Shown here: piece after piece, positions 50,461 to 60,327 of the stretch | Layout of the letters: each line of letters opens with the position of its first letter | Numbering within the stretch: position 1 is the first letter of the stretch | Source of the DNA: Mucilaginibacter sp. KACC 22773 | GTDB lineage: Bacteria; Bacteroidota; Bacteroidia; Sphingobacteriales; Sphingobacteriaceae | DNA: 64,000 nt | Direction: 5' to 3' | Assembly: GCF_028736215.1 (NCBI RefSeq) | Contig: NZ_CP117883.1 | Span: forward strand, 3,658,001 to 3,722,000 | Notes under the pieces: model-generated | Databases searched by the model: none | Told to the model about the DNA's origin: nothing | Seen by the model: only the letters and a program-made list of their open reading frames with translations | Position numbers and translations under genes: made by a program

Positions 50461-52122
50461 TTATTTTAACGCAGCCAGTTTCTTTTCTCCTTTAAGCGCC
50501 ACGGTATTTAAATATACCTCTATATTGGTATAACCACCGCCATTTTTTGCCGGCAAAGCCGAATCGCCGCCATCTTTAGGGTTAAGGCCATGTGCAATTT
50601 CCCAGGCATCAGGTAAACCGTCGTTATCCGAATCTTTGTATGGCGTACCTTTATAGTCGGGATATCCGCCAACCTGCCATGGAGCAGTGATGATGCCTAA
50701 TTTATAAGAATCCTTAGGTAACTTGCGCACTTTAAACTGGAAAGCGGTATCGGTTTCCACCTCTTTATATACAATTTTTCCGGTACGCGCCTGTTCTGTA
50801 ATGCGTACATCAACCGGGTCGCGCTTGGGAAGTGTGGCGCCCGCATTAGCAATCACAAATTTATAGGCATCCGTAGCCGACATGATAGTTAAAGACGGCA
50901 TTGGGAACGGAACATCCGATTTCATGTAATCTTTATACTCACCTGCATCAGGTAACTCCTTACCTCCCGGCCCTTCAACCTGGATACCACCGTTCCATGG
51001 ATCTTTAGTTACCTCAGGATAGCCTTCCATGATGTTACCCACAGCGTATACCCTGCCAAAAAATTTCTCCTTCAGTTTGCTCCTGCCCGATTCGGGTTTC
51101 AGTATCCTGTGCCCGACAGGTTCGTTTTTGGGTGTCACCGGGCCGGGTTTAAAGTAGTTATTGATAACGTTATAGTTTGTAGTATAATCGCCGCCATCCA
51201 TCGAGCGGTGGTGCCAGTTAAATACCACATTGTTTACAAAATTATAAACCCCATTCCAACCCACCGATGGGTTGCGGCCGGTGTTATCGGCCCAAAGGTT
51301 ACGCATCAAGGAGCTATTTTCGCCGCCTGTAGTGCTGCCAAAAGCATGGTTCCAATAATCCAACGATTCAGAATAGATACAGTTTTGGATGGTGATATTC
51401 ACCGTACCCAACTTTTCTTCTTTTGAACCATCGCCCGGATCAAACATGTGCCTGTACATCGAAAAGTTTTCATCAAGCCCCCAGCTCGCAGATACGTGAT
51501 CGGCAATAATATTACCTACAGGATTACCGCCCAATGCATCATCCCTGCGCCCAACGTTTGTTTCGCCACGGCGGAAACGCATGTAACGGATAATTACATC
51601 GTGGGTATTTACCCAAAATGATTCGCCGGCAATACAAACACCGTCACCGGGCGCAGTTTGCCCTTCAATAGTGATGTATGGCGCCCTCACTATAATGGGC
51701 GTTTTTATACGGATAATACCTGCAACATTAAATACTACTATACGCGCACCACCTTTTTCGCAGGCTTCCCGCAAGGTGCCGGGGCCGCTATCTTCAAGGC
51801 TGGTAACCACATACACCTTACCGCCACGACCGCCATAGGTAAATTTGCCGCCGCCTTCGGCCCCGGGGAACGCCGGGATTTTTGCCTGTGGCAAATCAGT
51901 CGGCCTTCCTGCCCAGGGCACATAAACCTTACCCCGCCTTTGATCGGCTTTTATTATGGGCAACGCAATTTGCCAGGCCGAGTCTGAACGGCGGGTAGCC
52001 TCTTTCATTAATGCTTCACTCTCGTCTTTTACCTTCTGAGGAACCTCCGGGTATTGGGCAAACGCGGGCTTTGCAAACCCCAACGCTGCCACAACTATAA
52101 ATAAGGCTGTGTGTTTTTTCAT
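50461..52122 (-). CDS. PL1-family pectate lyase
   Basis: The 553-residue secreted protein has a signal peptide at 1-22. An N-terminal helical stretch is followed by the PL1 start IPAFPGAEGGGKFTYGGRGGKVYVVTSLEDSGPGTLREACEKGGARIVVFNVAGII. The beta-helix has RAPYITIEGQTAPGDGVCI, VIIRYMRFRRGE, IIADHVSASWGLDENFS and ITIQNCIYSESL. A calcium-binding type-3-like loop (DSDNDGLPDAWEIAHGLNP) lies near the C terminus. PL1 enzymes cut homogalacturonan by beta-elimination and free RG-II from the backbone. It follows SusD by 58 bp, the usual place for a key enzyme of a locus. Confidence 0.9.
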   Translation of the reverse strand: MKKHTALFIVVAALGFAKPAFAQYPEVPQKVKDESEALMKEATRRSDSAWQIALPIIKADQRRGKVYVPWAGRPTDLPQAKIPAFPGAEGGGKFTYGGRGGKVYVVTSLEDSGPGTLREACEKGGARIVVFNVAGIIRIKTPIIVRAPYITIEGQTAPGDGVCIAGESFWVNTHDVIIRYMRFRRGETNVGRRDDALGGNPVGNIIADHVSASWGLDENFSMYRHMFDPGDGSKEEKLGTVNITIQNCIYSESLDYWNHAFGSTTGGENSSLMRNLWADNTGRNPSVGWNGVYNFVNNVVFNWHHRSMDGGDYTTNYNVINNYFKPGPVTPKNEPVGHRILKPESGRSKLKEKFFGRVYAVGNIMEGYPEVTKDPWNGGIQVEGPGGKELPDAGEYKDYMKSDVPFPMPSLTIMSATDAYKFVIANAGATLPKRDPVDVRITEQARTGKIVYKEVETDTAFQFKVRKLPKDSYKLGIITAPWQVGGYPDYKGTPYKDSDNDGLPDAWEIAHGLNPKDGGDSALPAKNGGGYTNIEVYLNTVALKGEKKLAALK

Positions 52123-52180
52123 ATTTAATTGATATTATCTTAAAAATAGGGCTCTTTAAATGAGCGTCCATTTATGTATC

Positions 52181-54004
52181 TTATTTCAAAGGGTCAAATG
52201 CGCCGCCCCAGGTATTGGTTTGCAATAAATTTGAATTGTTTTGCAGCGCTGCCGTAGGTATGCCAAAATAATAATCTTCAGATTGTACTGCAAGGTTATA
52301 AGTATCCAGCGTTTTTGATTTAACGGTAAACGATGTGGTATAAAGATCATCTAAAGATGTATTTGCCAAAGCATCGCGGGTTAATAGCAGGTAGTCCTTA
52401 CCTGTGCCTGTATTATTTAGTGTGATAGTAACGCCCGTTCTCTTTTTGCCATTTAAAGTACTTTCCAGTAATTTCCTGCGGCGCAAATCCCAGTATCTTT
52501 TACCCTCAAAGGCCAATTCAATTTGTCGCTCGGTCATGATAGCGCTTATCATTTGATCGGCGCCCATACCTGCCTGCAGGCCGTACAAATTATCGGCGCC
52601 CGCTTCAACACCAGCCCTTTTCCTTAAGGCAACCAAATTGGTATAAGCTGTGGTAACATCGCCTAAAGCAGCCGCGCATTCGGCCTGGTTAAGCAATACC
52701 TCGGCATAGCGTATCTCAATCCAGTCGGTACCAATATATTGCGTGTTACTTAATGAAATTGAAGGATCAATAGCTTTGCGCAAGTAAAAACCGCTTCCGG
52801 TTGGCGACGTAGGCTCGGTAGATTTGGTACTTGTACCGGCGGCATTGCTGTAGTAAAAGTATGTCCACAGCCTGTAATTGGTGTTGCCCAAAAGTGGCCA
52901 TTTGCAGCCATTGTAAGCTATTGTAAGGTTAAACCGCGGGTCGCGGTTATCAAAAAACGTATTATCAGAATAGGTATACTTTGATGAAGCACCCGGGGCA
53001 GCTCCATCAAGCATTGGATAACTTTTCACCATATCCCATGTTGGCTGATTTGAACCGCCTTTTGTGCCCAAGTATGCCGGCCTGGTAGCATTATCGTATC
53101 CATTGGGGTTTGTGCCATTATCATCTGTTTGGTTATTATATTCGGTAACCATTACGGCTTCGGTGTTGGCTACTCCCTTTACAAACCATAAACCATCATA
53201 CGAGGGATAAAGCCCGTATCCGTTTGTAGTAAGCGTTTGGATGGCTGCATCATTGGCTACTTTTGCTGCCTGCCAGCGGGTTGGATCATTTGAAGGGTTA
53301 AACTGCGGGCTGGCGTAGGTTAACAACACCCTGCCTTTAAAAGCCGCAACCGCACCCGAAGTAATACGACCGTAATCAGAACCTGTCCATTTGCCCGGCA
53401 AATATTTTATGCAGGTATCCAAATCGCTCACTATTTGCTTAAAACATTCTGACGTGCTGTTGCGTGGCAGCAAAGCCGCATTCTTGGCCTCGGCGCCTAT
53501 GGCTTGCAGGGGCGTTAGCACTAATGGCACCCCACCATATAACCTGACAAGGTCAAAATATCTGAAAGCTCTCCAAAATAAAACCTGGGCACGGTACCTG
53601 TTTTTTGTCCCTTGCGGTAATGTACTTGTTGCAAGGCTGGCCAGCGTGGTATTGATAACCCTTATTTTGCCGTAATTATTACTTACCGATACAGCAGTAC
53701 CAATATCGCCAACGGTTTCAATATTCACGGTACCCTTAACAAAGGCGTTATCGCCGTAAAATTCATCGCACATGGCGCCACCGCCGCCCAAAGCGCCACC
53801 TGTACTGCCAAACCATGCCGGCTGATTTGCCGAGTATATATAATTGATATTTAATATAGCCAGCGTCGAATCGTTAAAAACTTCGGTGGGTGTGGTATAC
53901 TGCAGATCCTCTTTCATAAGAACCTTCTTGCAATTTGTTAGCAGCACGGATAACGTTACTAAAACAATTGCCGATATTATATTTAGTGATTTTAATGTTT
54001 TCAT
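52181..54004 (-). CDS. susD: SusD/RagB-family glycan-binding lipoprotein
   Basis: The 607-residue surface lipoprotein has signal peptidase II motif LTNC near residue 25. It shows the SusD plan: an N-terminal TPTEVFNDSTLAILNINYIYSAN region, TPR-like helices (NRYRAQVLFWRAFRYFDLVRLYGGVPLVLTP), DWIEIRYAEVLLNQAECAAALGD, and the signature QIELAFEGKRYWDLRRRKLLE in the C-terminal third. It forms the lid of the SusC transporter and binds the incoming glycan. It lies 11 bp downstream of susC. The length is at the long end of the family. Ligand assumed to be a pectic oligosaccharide. Confidence 0.95.
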   Translation of the reverse strand: MKTLKSLNIISAIVLVTLSVLLTNCKKVLMKEDLQYTTPTEVFNDSTLAILNINYIYSANQPAWFGSTGGALGGGGAMCDEFYGDNAFVKGTVNIETVGDIGTAVSVSNNYGKIRVINTTLASLATSTLPQGTKNRYRAQVLFWRAFRYFDLVRLYGGVPLVLTPLQAIGAEAKNAALLPRNSTSECFKQIVSDLDTCIKYLPGKWTGSDYGRITSGAVAAFKGRVLLTYASPQFNPSNDPTRWQAAKVANDAAIQTLTTNGYGLYPSYDGLWFVKGVANTEAVMVTEYNNQTDDNGTNPNGYDNATRPAYLGTKGGSNQPTWDMVKSYPMLDGAAPGASSKYTYSDNTFFDNRDPRFNLTIAYNGCKWPLLGNTNYRLWTYFYYSNAAGTSTKSTEPTSPTGSGFYLRKAIDPSISLSNTQYIGTDWIEIRYAEVLLNQAECAAALGDVTTAYTNLVALRKRAGVEAGADNLYGLQAGMGADQMISAIMTERQIELAFEGKRYWDLRRRKLLESTLNGKKRTGVTITLNNTGTGKDYLLLTRDALANTSLDDLYTTSFTVKSKTLDTYNLAVQSEDYYFGIPTAALQNNSNLLQTNTWGGAFDPLK

Positions 54005-54015
54005 TTTTTTAAGAT

Positions 54016-57000
54016 TTAAAAACCTAAGTTTAAACCAAAAGATATTGTACGAAGGTTGGGATATGAAGTAAATGGCGTCGACTGGCTTCGGTAACTGTTT
54101 GGATACGGATTTAAAAACGAAACCGGATTAGTTGCTACTACATATGCCCTTACACTGGCCATACCAAGTTTTTTTGAAATATTATCGGGCAAAGCATAGC
54201 TTAAATTAGCGCTCGAAATATTCCAGGTAACCGGGCTCACAAACCAAAAATCGGTTGTTACGGCATAAGTTTGATAATAATACGGCGCCGGATATTTTGC
54301 TTCAGTGTTGGTTGGTGTCCAGTGATCAGCCCAGAAAACCGGGCGATTTTCTGAAGCGGTAGCCTGTTTGGTTGCCGCTCCTTCAATTGATGCTGTACCG
54401 CCCCATGATAAGCCCATGATCACATTTAAACTTAGTGATTTATAGGAGCCGCCGAAGTTAAAGCCCATGGAATAATGATTATTGGATTTATGACCAAGGA
54501 ACTGTAAATCTTTCGAATCAATTATACCATCGCCATTCAAATCCTGGAAGTTTAACATACCAGGCTTAACCGCCTGCGACATGATAGTTACGTTACCAGC
54601 TCCGCCTGCCGCGGTTGCACGTTCTGCAATAATCGCGTCGGCATCGGCCTGTGTCCTGATAATGCCTAATGATTTATAACCCAATGTACCCTGATCTCCT
54701 GATTTATTAGTTAAATCCTGGAAGGTACCTGCCAATCCCGAAGACAGGTCATATTTCAGGTACTTATTATCGCTCCAGGTAAAAAACGGGCTAACATTGT
54801 AGGTCCAGTTTTTACCTATATGGTCTTTCCATGATACACTCACCTCGTAACCGAATGTGTTGATGCTGCCGTAGTTTTCTGTTGAAGGCGTGGCCCCAAC
54901 TGTAACCGGAACCGATGAGTTTAAACTGGCCAGCATATTATAGTGATGGTCCCAAAAGTAATCGGCAGTGGCCGATAAACGATTGTTGAGGAAACGAAGG
55001 TCGATCCCGTAGTTCGTTTTGGTGTCGTGGTCCCAGGTATAATCAGGATTGGCAATAGCAATGTTGGTTGTTAAGCCTATACCTTTATCGGCGTTGTTGC
55101 CGCCAAATACGGCGCCACCGCCGCTTCCGGTACCAATTTTGTAATTTACAGCGTATTGGTATGCTTTTGTGTTATAACTCCCCAACGAACCCACGGAAGC
55201 CCTTAGCTTGAAGAAATCGACAAAAGAAACATTTTTAAAGAAATCTTCTTTGGATACCACCCATCCAACAGAACCCGACGGAAAATATCCCCATTGGTTT
55301 CTCGGAGGAAAATTGGTATTGGCATCGGCCCTTAACGATAATTCAACCAGGTATTTATCCGCATAACCATAATTTAAACGGGCTGCGTAAGCCTGTTTAC
55401 CACCTTCACTAATAGAAGATGCCTGGTTTGATGATTGTGCGCCGGTTGTAAAGTTCTGGTTGTCTTTACCGTTAAGTATTACGCCGTCAGCCTCGGCGTT
55501 TACGCCTTCAAAACTGGTTTCATATTGCTCATAAAGGGCAATAAATGATATTTCGTGCTTACCAAAAATACGGTTATAGTTAAGGCTGGCGTTAAACTGG
55601 TAATTATCCGTAATGCTTGGCGTTAGCCTTACCCTATCCCCGTTTTTTATTGTGGGTGTACCCACAATTGTGCCCCCCGGTATATGGTTATTTGAGCCGG
55701 TACCCGAGTATTGGTAATAAACAAAGCTTGTACCGTATTGCTTACTGAAGTTATTATTGATATTCCTGTTATAACTCACATTTGCAGATAAGCCTTTTAC
55801 ACCCGGAATATCGTAGCTTAGGTTAGCCAGCGCATTCATAATGTAATTATTGCTACTGGTATAATTATTTGAGTTTTGTACTGCAAAAAAGTTAATATTA
55901 TCGGTAGCTGTTCTTGAGCTTAGGTATACCGGATGGCCATCTATAAAATATTGCTGCCATGGCGGTGCCTGGTTTAGTGATAAAAAGTCGTTGTCAAGAC
56001 TTTCGGATGTGCCAGACAGTTTGTACCAATAGCTTTTGCTTTTGGATACATCTTCGCTTAGCGATAAGCTAAGCTTTAAGCCTTGCGCCAGTTTTGCATC
56101 AACACTACCGCGAAAACCAAAACGGTTGGTATTAACACCCGAGAAGTTGGAGTTTTGATTAACGTAATTTGCGCCGGCAAAATAAGTAACCTTATCGTTA
56201 CCGCCACTAACGTTAACTGCTCCACGCTCAACTAAGGCCGGGTGAAACGCCTGTTTTAAAAAGTTATTGTTGTTATCGGCAAAATAGGCCAGTTCATCAG
56301 GAGTATAATAGTTGAGGTCTTTTTTTGTTAAATCTCCGCCTATATAGCCATCAGGGGTTATGTTAAACCCGTTCAAGCCTTGTTCATAATCATTTAACCA
56401 AGTTGCCAGTTGTAGGCCCGACATCATTTTAGGCAATTGAACCGCATCTGCCGAACCTGCCGACGCGCTAAAGCTTATTTTTGGCTGACCAGAGTGACCC
56501 CGTTTTGTTTTTACAATGATTACGCCATTGGCTCCCTCGATACCGTAAATGGCGGCCGCGGCGTCTTTCAAAATCGAGATATTTTCAACCTCACTCTGAT
56601 CCAGCAGGTTAAAGTCTGAAAGTGTGCGCTTGGCTCCGTCAATAATGTATAAAGGATCGGTGCTGCCACCATCTTTTGCCAGGAAAATGGGGTTGCGAAT
56701 AGTGATAGACGCATTTTGCCCGGGCCTTGCTGTACCGCCGGATACGCCAACCGCGGCGTTGGTACCCTTTAGCGCGGCAGCAAGATTGGTTGTTGGGATA
56801 TCTTGTATCTTCGTCATATCTACGGTTTCAACAGCGCCGGTAAGGTGACTTCTTTTTTGGGCTCCGTAACCAACTATCACCACCTCGTCAAGATTGCTTG
56901 ATGTGGGTACCATTTTAAAATCGGCATTCATTTCGCCAACATTTAATGTTTTTTCCTGGAACGAGTAGCCAATGTATTGTACTCTGATTACCACGCTTTG

Positions 57001-57201
57001 CAAGTTGGTAACTTTAATAGAATACCTGCCACTGGTATCGGTTGTGGTACCGGCTGTGCTCCCTTTTACCTGAACAGAAACGCCTATCAGGGGCTCGTTT
57101 TTGTCGCTGCTCACCACCTTGCCGGTTACGGTTCGGGTTTGGGCCTTCAACATACTACTGATAATCAGCAATATCGAAAATAAGAGGAAAAATTTTCTCA
57201 T
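54016..57201 (-). CDS. susC: SusC/RagA-family TonB-dependent outer-membrane transporter
   Basis: The 1061-residue protein has a signal peptide at 1-20. A carboxypeptidase-D-like regulatory domain follows (RTVTGKVVSSDKNEPLIGVSVQVKGSTAGTTTDTSGRYSIKV). The SusC marker VVIVGYGAQKRSHLTGAVETVD opens the plug domain, which contains DPLYIIDGA and the DAAAAIYGIEGANGVIIVKTKRG signature. The rest is a 22-strand barrel ending in LNLGF with the terminal aromatic. There is no STN domain, so no direct anti-sigma signalling is expected. It imports oligosaccharides using TonB energy and pairs with the adjacent SusD. Confidence 0.96.
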   Translation of the reverse strand: MRKFFLLFSILLIISSMLKAQTRTVTGKVVSSDKNEPLIGVSVQVKGSTAGTTTDTSGRYSIKVTNLQSVVIRVQYIGYSFQEKTLNVGEMNADFKMVPTSSNLDEVVIVGYGAQKRSHLTGAVETVDMTKIQDIPTTNLAAALKGTNAAVGVSGGTARPGQNASITIRNPIFLAKDGGSTDPLYIIDGAKRTLSDFNLLDQSEVENISILKDAAAAIYGIEGANGVIIVKTKRGHSGQPKISFSASAGSADAVQLPKMMSGLQLATWLNDYEQGLNGFNITPDGYIGGDLTKKDLNYYTPDELAYFADNNNNFLKQAFHPALVERGAVNVSGGNDKVTYFAGANYVNQNSNFSGVNTNRFGFRGSVDAKLAQGLKLSLSLSEDVSKSKSYWYKLSGTSESLDNDFLSLNQAPPWQQYFIDGHPVYLSSRTATDNINFFAVQNSNNYTSSNNYIMNALANLSYDIPGVKGLSANVSYNRNINNNFSKQYGTSFVYYQYSGTGSNNHIPGGTIVGTPTIKNGDRVRLTPSITDNYQFNASLNYNRIFGKHEISFIALYEQYETSFEGVNAEADGVILNGKDNQNFTTGAQSSNQASSISEGGKQAYAARLNYGYADKYLVELSLRADANTNFPPRNQWGYFPSGSVGWVVSKEDFFKNVSFVDFFKLRASVGSLGSYNTKAYQYAVNYKIGTGSGGGAVFGGNNADKGIGLTTNIAIANPDYTWDHDTKTNYGIDLRFLNNRLSATADYFWDHHYNMLASLNSSVPVTVGATPSTENYGSINTFGYEVSVSWKDHIGKNWTYNVSPFFTWSDNKYLKYDLSSGLAGTFQDLTNKSGDQGTLGYKSLGIIRTQADADAIIAERATAAGGAGNVTIMSQAVKPGMLNFQDLNGDGIIDSKDLQFLGHKSNNHYSMGFNFGGSYKSLSLNVIMGLSWGGTASIEGAATKQATASENRPVFWADHWTPTNTEAKYPAPYYYQTYAVTTDFWFVSPVTWNISSANLSYALPDNISKKLGMASVRAYVVATNPVSFLNPYPNSYRSQSTPFTSYPNLRTISFGLNLGF

Positions 57202-57297
57202 AAACTCATGGATTTGAATTTCATAATTCTGGTTAATTAATTGGTTATAATTGATGTTCAGGCAATACTTCTCACTTTATCAACCCTACTTTTTTAG

Positions 57298-57978
57298 TTA
57301 TTTTTTTGTAGCAGCCCTTTCTTTAATCCGTTTTTGCCACTCCTCGCCTTCCTTCTTCATGTCGTATCCCTGCGCCGACAGGTAATTATTGATACGGCCC
57401 TTAAATTTGCCAAACCAGGCGTGCTTTTTCTCTGACGATTCCGCATCTATAGCATTTTCACGCGCTTCCAGCAACCAGCCTTTTATTTTATCTTTTTGCA
57501 GGCTGGAAAGGTTAGGTATCTCATCTAAATAAGCGGTGTACGTTATGGGGTAAATGCGATAAGTCATGCCATCCTTTACTTTATCCACCTGGTCGGCATT
57601 TAGTTCGGCAGTTAATTTTGAAAGGTATTGGCCGTGCAGCACGCTCAGCTGTTTAACCATCCCACTATCCACATCTGCGGTTTTGGTTACCGCTGCCGCT
57701 TTATCATCGGCAAACTGTTGTTTAATTGCTTTGTTTTTAGCGTTCCTGTCGTTGTATATATCATTAAGATTCCGGTACTGGTCAACTATAATATCGCGCA
57801 CCTTTTTGTACTTCACCGAGTCGCTAATATTTAACACATCAACAATTTTTGCGGCGCGTTGCATAATTACCGCGGTGTACTTATCGCCGGTATTACTATC
57901 CGGCGCCGATTGTGCAAGCGACGCTGTGCATCCTGCAAAAATCAACGCCAGTATAACAGTATATTTTTTCATCATCAT
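57298..57978 (-). CDS. DUF3826 secreted protein, first gene of the locus
   Basis: The 226-residue protein has a signal peptide (1-22, ending SLAQS). The mature part is helical and charged with the DUF3826 pattern (DKYTAVIMQRAAKIVDVLNISDSVKYKKVRDIIVDQYRNLNDIYNDRNAKNKAI, LNADQVDKVKDGMTYRIYPITYTAYLDEIPNLSSLQKDKIKGWLLEARENAID, GRINNYLSAQGYDMKKEGEEWQKR). It is paralogous to the protein at 35364-36077 but diverged. It precedes susC by 96 bp, so it probably leads the transcript. No activity is known for the family. Confidence 0.78.
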   Translation of the reverse strand: MMMKKYTVILALIFAGCTASLAQSAPDSNTGDKYTAVIMQRAAKIVDVLNISDSVKYKKVRDIIVDQYRNLNDIYNDRNAKNKAIKQQFADDKAAAVTKTADVDSGMVKQLSVLHGQYLSKLTAELNADQVDKVKDGMTYRIYPITYTAYLDEIPNLSSLQKDKIKGWLLEARENAIDAESSEKKHAWFGKFKGRINNYLSAQGYDMKKEGEEWQKRIKERAATKK

Positions 57979-58420
57979 TTTTACCTAATTAAAAATTAAA
58001 ATTTGAACTTCATATAAAATATTGACAATCAATTTATTAATAAATATCACTATATATTTTTCAGTTTATTTGATCGTATTTACAACAATAAAACAAATTG
58101 ATATTTATTACTAATACCTTATTTAAAAACTATATGTTGACTACCTTTATTGGTTTATATATTTGGCTGCAGCAAACTGTTTTACAGGATGCTTAAACAA
58201 ATATCAAATATTAGGGGGTGCAATTTCTACCTGTATTTATCAATTTATTGTACGATCCTATCATAACCTTAATTTCACAGCTGATGTAACAAACGTCAAA
58301 GAATTGTTACCATTTTATAAACATCTTTTGCATTAATTTTTATAATTTTAAATATTGTAAGCCATATAGAAAGCAGTGTTCAAACTGTTTATTTTATAAC
58401 CAGTATATTGATTTTTTAAA
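57979..58420. other. AT-rich divergent control region of the locus and the AraC gene
   Basis: 442 bp with no credible gene between the first locus gene (-) and the AraC-type regulator (+). It is far richer in A/T than the flanking genes. TCAATTTG read on the - strand is one base off a -7 box. No clear promoter pair or regulator half-site could be assigned by eye. Confidence 0.6.
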
Positions 58421-59311
58421 ATGAAGCCTCATTTCCTTAAGGTTGCTGTAAAACCACAGAACTCTTTTAGCATCAGGCATGATATTTTGCCAACCTTCCG
58501 GGGTATCTGGCATTATCATCCCGAACTGGAGCTGCATTACGTAATTAAAGGCGAAGGTGTGCGTTTTATTGGTGATAATATCAGCAATTTTTCGCCCGGC
58601 GAGATCACCTTACTTGGCGAGGCCTTACCCCACTGCTGGCGCTGCAAGGACGAATACTTTTTACCCGATTCTGGCTTGAACGTAGAGGTTATTGTAATTC
58701 ACTTTTTACCGGATTGTTTGGGCAAATATTTATTGAATTTGCCCGAAACTTACCTACTGCCAAAACTATTTGAAAAGGCTAAAAGCGGCATGGTGATAAA
58801 AGGCGAAGCCAGGGAAAAGCTGGCTGGGTTAATGCGCCAGGCGGTTGAGGCAACCAACCTCGAACGCATCATTGTGTTGCTATCTATTTTGAAAATACTG
58901 GCCGAAACTGAAGAGTTTGCCCCGATCATTCTCTCACACAGCGAATTTCACCAGTCAAACGAATCGGATACCATCCGGCTGAATAAAGTGTGCTCATACA
59001 CACTTGCCAACTATAAACAGGAAATCAGCCTCGAAAAAATAGCAGCTATAGGTAATTTAAGCGTTACCTCGTTTTGCAGGTATTTTAAGCTGATGACCAA
59101 GAAAACGTATTTTGATTTTTTAACGGAGATAAGGATCAGTCACGCCTGCCGGTTTTTAATTGAGGATAAGCTGCCTACCGAAGTACTATGTTTTGAGTGC
59201 GGCTACAATAATATATCAAATTTTTACCGTCATTTTAAACGGGTTACCAACATGACCCCGCTGGAGTACAAGAGGCGATATATTAAAGGACAAAAGGCTG
59301 CTGTGGCATAG
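58421..59311 (+). CDS. AraC-family transcriptional regulator with N-terminal cupin
   Basis: The 296-residue cytoplasmic protein has an AraC-type sugar-sensing cupin (FRGIWHYHPELELHYVIKGEGVRFIGDNISNFSPGEITLLGEALPHCW) at about 27-75. Two helix-turn-helix units follow in the last 100 residues (ISLEKIAAIGNLSVTSFCRYFKLMTKKTYFDFLTEIRISHACRFL; PTEVLCFECGYNNISNFYRHFKRVTNMTPLEYKRRY), the second being the AraC signature. It is divergent from the 40-kb locus and convergent with the second aldolase/symporter pair. It is the only regulator in the window and the natural candidate to control one or both. Confidence 0.9.
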   Translation: MKPHFLKVAVKPQNSFSIRHDILPTFRGIWHYHPELELHYVIKGEGVRFIGDNISNFSPGEITLLGEALPHCWRCKDEYFLPDSGLNVEVIVIHFLPDCLGKYLLNLPETYLLPKLFEKAKSGMVIKGEAREKLAGLMRQAVEATNLERIIVLLSILKILAETEEFAPIILSHSEFHQSNESDTIRLNKVCSYTLANYKQEISLEKIAAIGNLSVTSFCRYFKLMTKKTYFDFLTEIRISHACRFLIEDKLPTEVLCFECGYNNISNFYRHFKRVTNMTPLEYKRRYIKGQKAAVA

Positions 59312-59370
59312 CTAATTGATTTATATATTATAATTAACAAGTCGGCTTTTAGCTATTCTGCTTTTAGCTC

Positions 59371-60297
59371 TTACAAAATACCGATATTATTTTGCAGTAA
59401 AGTATAACTGCTATACAAATCTTCCATCTGGTTACGCACCGAAGCCGAAAATTGCCCCACGTTGCGCCTTGTAACTGTCGAAATTTTTAATCCGCGCCTG
59501 GTTAGATAATATTTAGCTATAACCGGGTATACATTATGCATCACAACCATATTATCTGTTAAAAACTCTTGTACCATGTTTACCTCGTGCTGCAAAGCCT
59601 CATTGGCATAATTATTACACAACCATACAATTAGCTCCGGAAAAAAATTCCCCTGGATACATGATAGGCCGGCCGAACCTGCTTTTAAAGTTTCAACGGC
59701 GTGCCCCATATATGCATCGTATAAACCAAAGGCCGGGTTTACGGCCTGGGCAGCCAATTTTTGATTTACCTGGCCGATATCAAGACAGGTATCTTTATGG
59801 TAAATTACCCTGCCGGTAGCAACAAAATCAGTAAGCTGCTGTGGTGATAACAGCCTTTTGTAAGGCACCGGGCATTCGTAAAAACCCAGCGGGATGCCTG
59901 TAGTTTGGTCAAACAAGTCAAATACCCGGTCGTTCAAAACTTCATCTGCCTCGTTAACATCAGCCAGTAAACTTGTAATGGCAATTACCGCTGTTGTACC
60001 TGTATCATGTACTTTTTTTATAAAATCGGCTTGATGCGTAACGGTGCCGCCAAAGGTACCTGTGGCTACTACGGGCACAGCGCCATTCACCACTTTTATA
60101 ACGTGCTTAATAAGTTGCAGCCGCTCATCCTCCTTAAGTTCAAACATCTCGCTGGATAGGCAATTGGCAAATACCCCTGTGGCACCCGCCTGCAAATACA
60201 TCTCTGTAAGTTGCGTAAGTGCATCATAATCTATACCTCCGTCGCTTTTAAAAGGCGTTAACATTACCGGTATAAACCCTTTTTTTGCCTGTTCCAT
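59371..60297 (-). CDS. DHDPS/NAL-family aldolase, atypical active-site loop
   Basis: The 308-residue (beta/alpha)8 protein keeps the Schiff-base Lys168 (IYHKDT) and Tyr140 (GFYECPVP). The family loop G-T-T-G-E is replaced by NCLSSE (45-50), so the carboxylate-binding site differs from lysine-pathway enzymes and from the aldolase at 8505. It should cleave a 2-keto-3-deoxy acid to pyruvate plus an aldehyde. It lies 30 bp after a symporter gene, which probably supplies the substrate. In an RG-II setting Kdo is a candidate, giving D-arabinose and pyruvate; 2-keto-3-deoxygluconate and sialic acid are alternatives. Confidence 0.82.
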   Translation of the reverse strand: MEQAKKGFIPVMLTPFKSDGGIDYDALTQLTEMYLQAGATGVFANCLSSEMFELKEDERLQLIKHVIKVVNGAVPVVATGTFGGTVTHQADFIKKVHDTGTTAVIAITSLLADVNEADEVLNDRVFDLFDQTTGIPLGFYECPVPYKRLLSPQQLTDFVATGRVIYHKDTCLDIGQVNQKLAAQAVNPAFGLYDAYMGHAVETLKAGSAGLSCIQGNFFPELIVWLCNNYANEALQHEVNMVQEFLTDNMVVMHNVYPVIAKYYLTRRGLKISTVTRRNVGQFSASVRNQMEDLYSSYTLLQNNIGIL

Positions 60298-60327
60298 TTG
60301 TTTTCTGATTTAAATTTAAGTGAGGAA

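Noticed and set aside
57566..57988. 140-residue open frame antisense to the first DUF3826 gene
   Set aside because: Hydrophobic shadow frame. The sense protein has a signal peptide and a paralogue.
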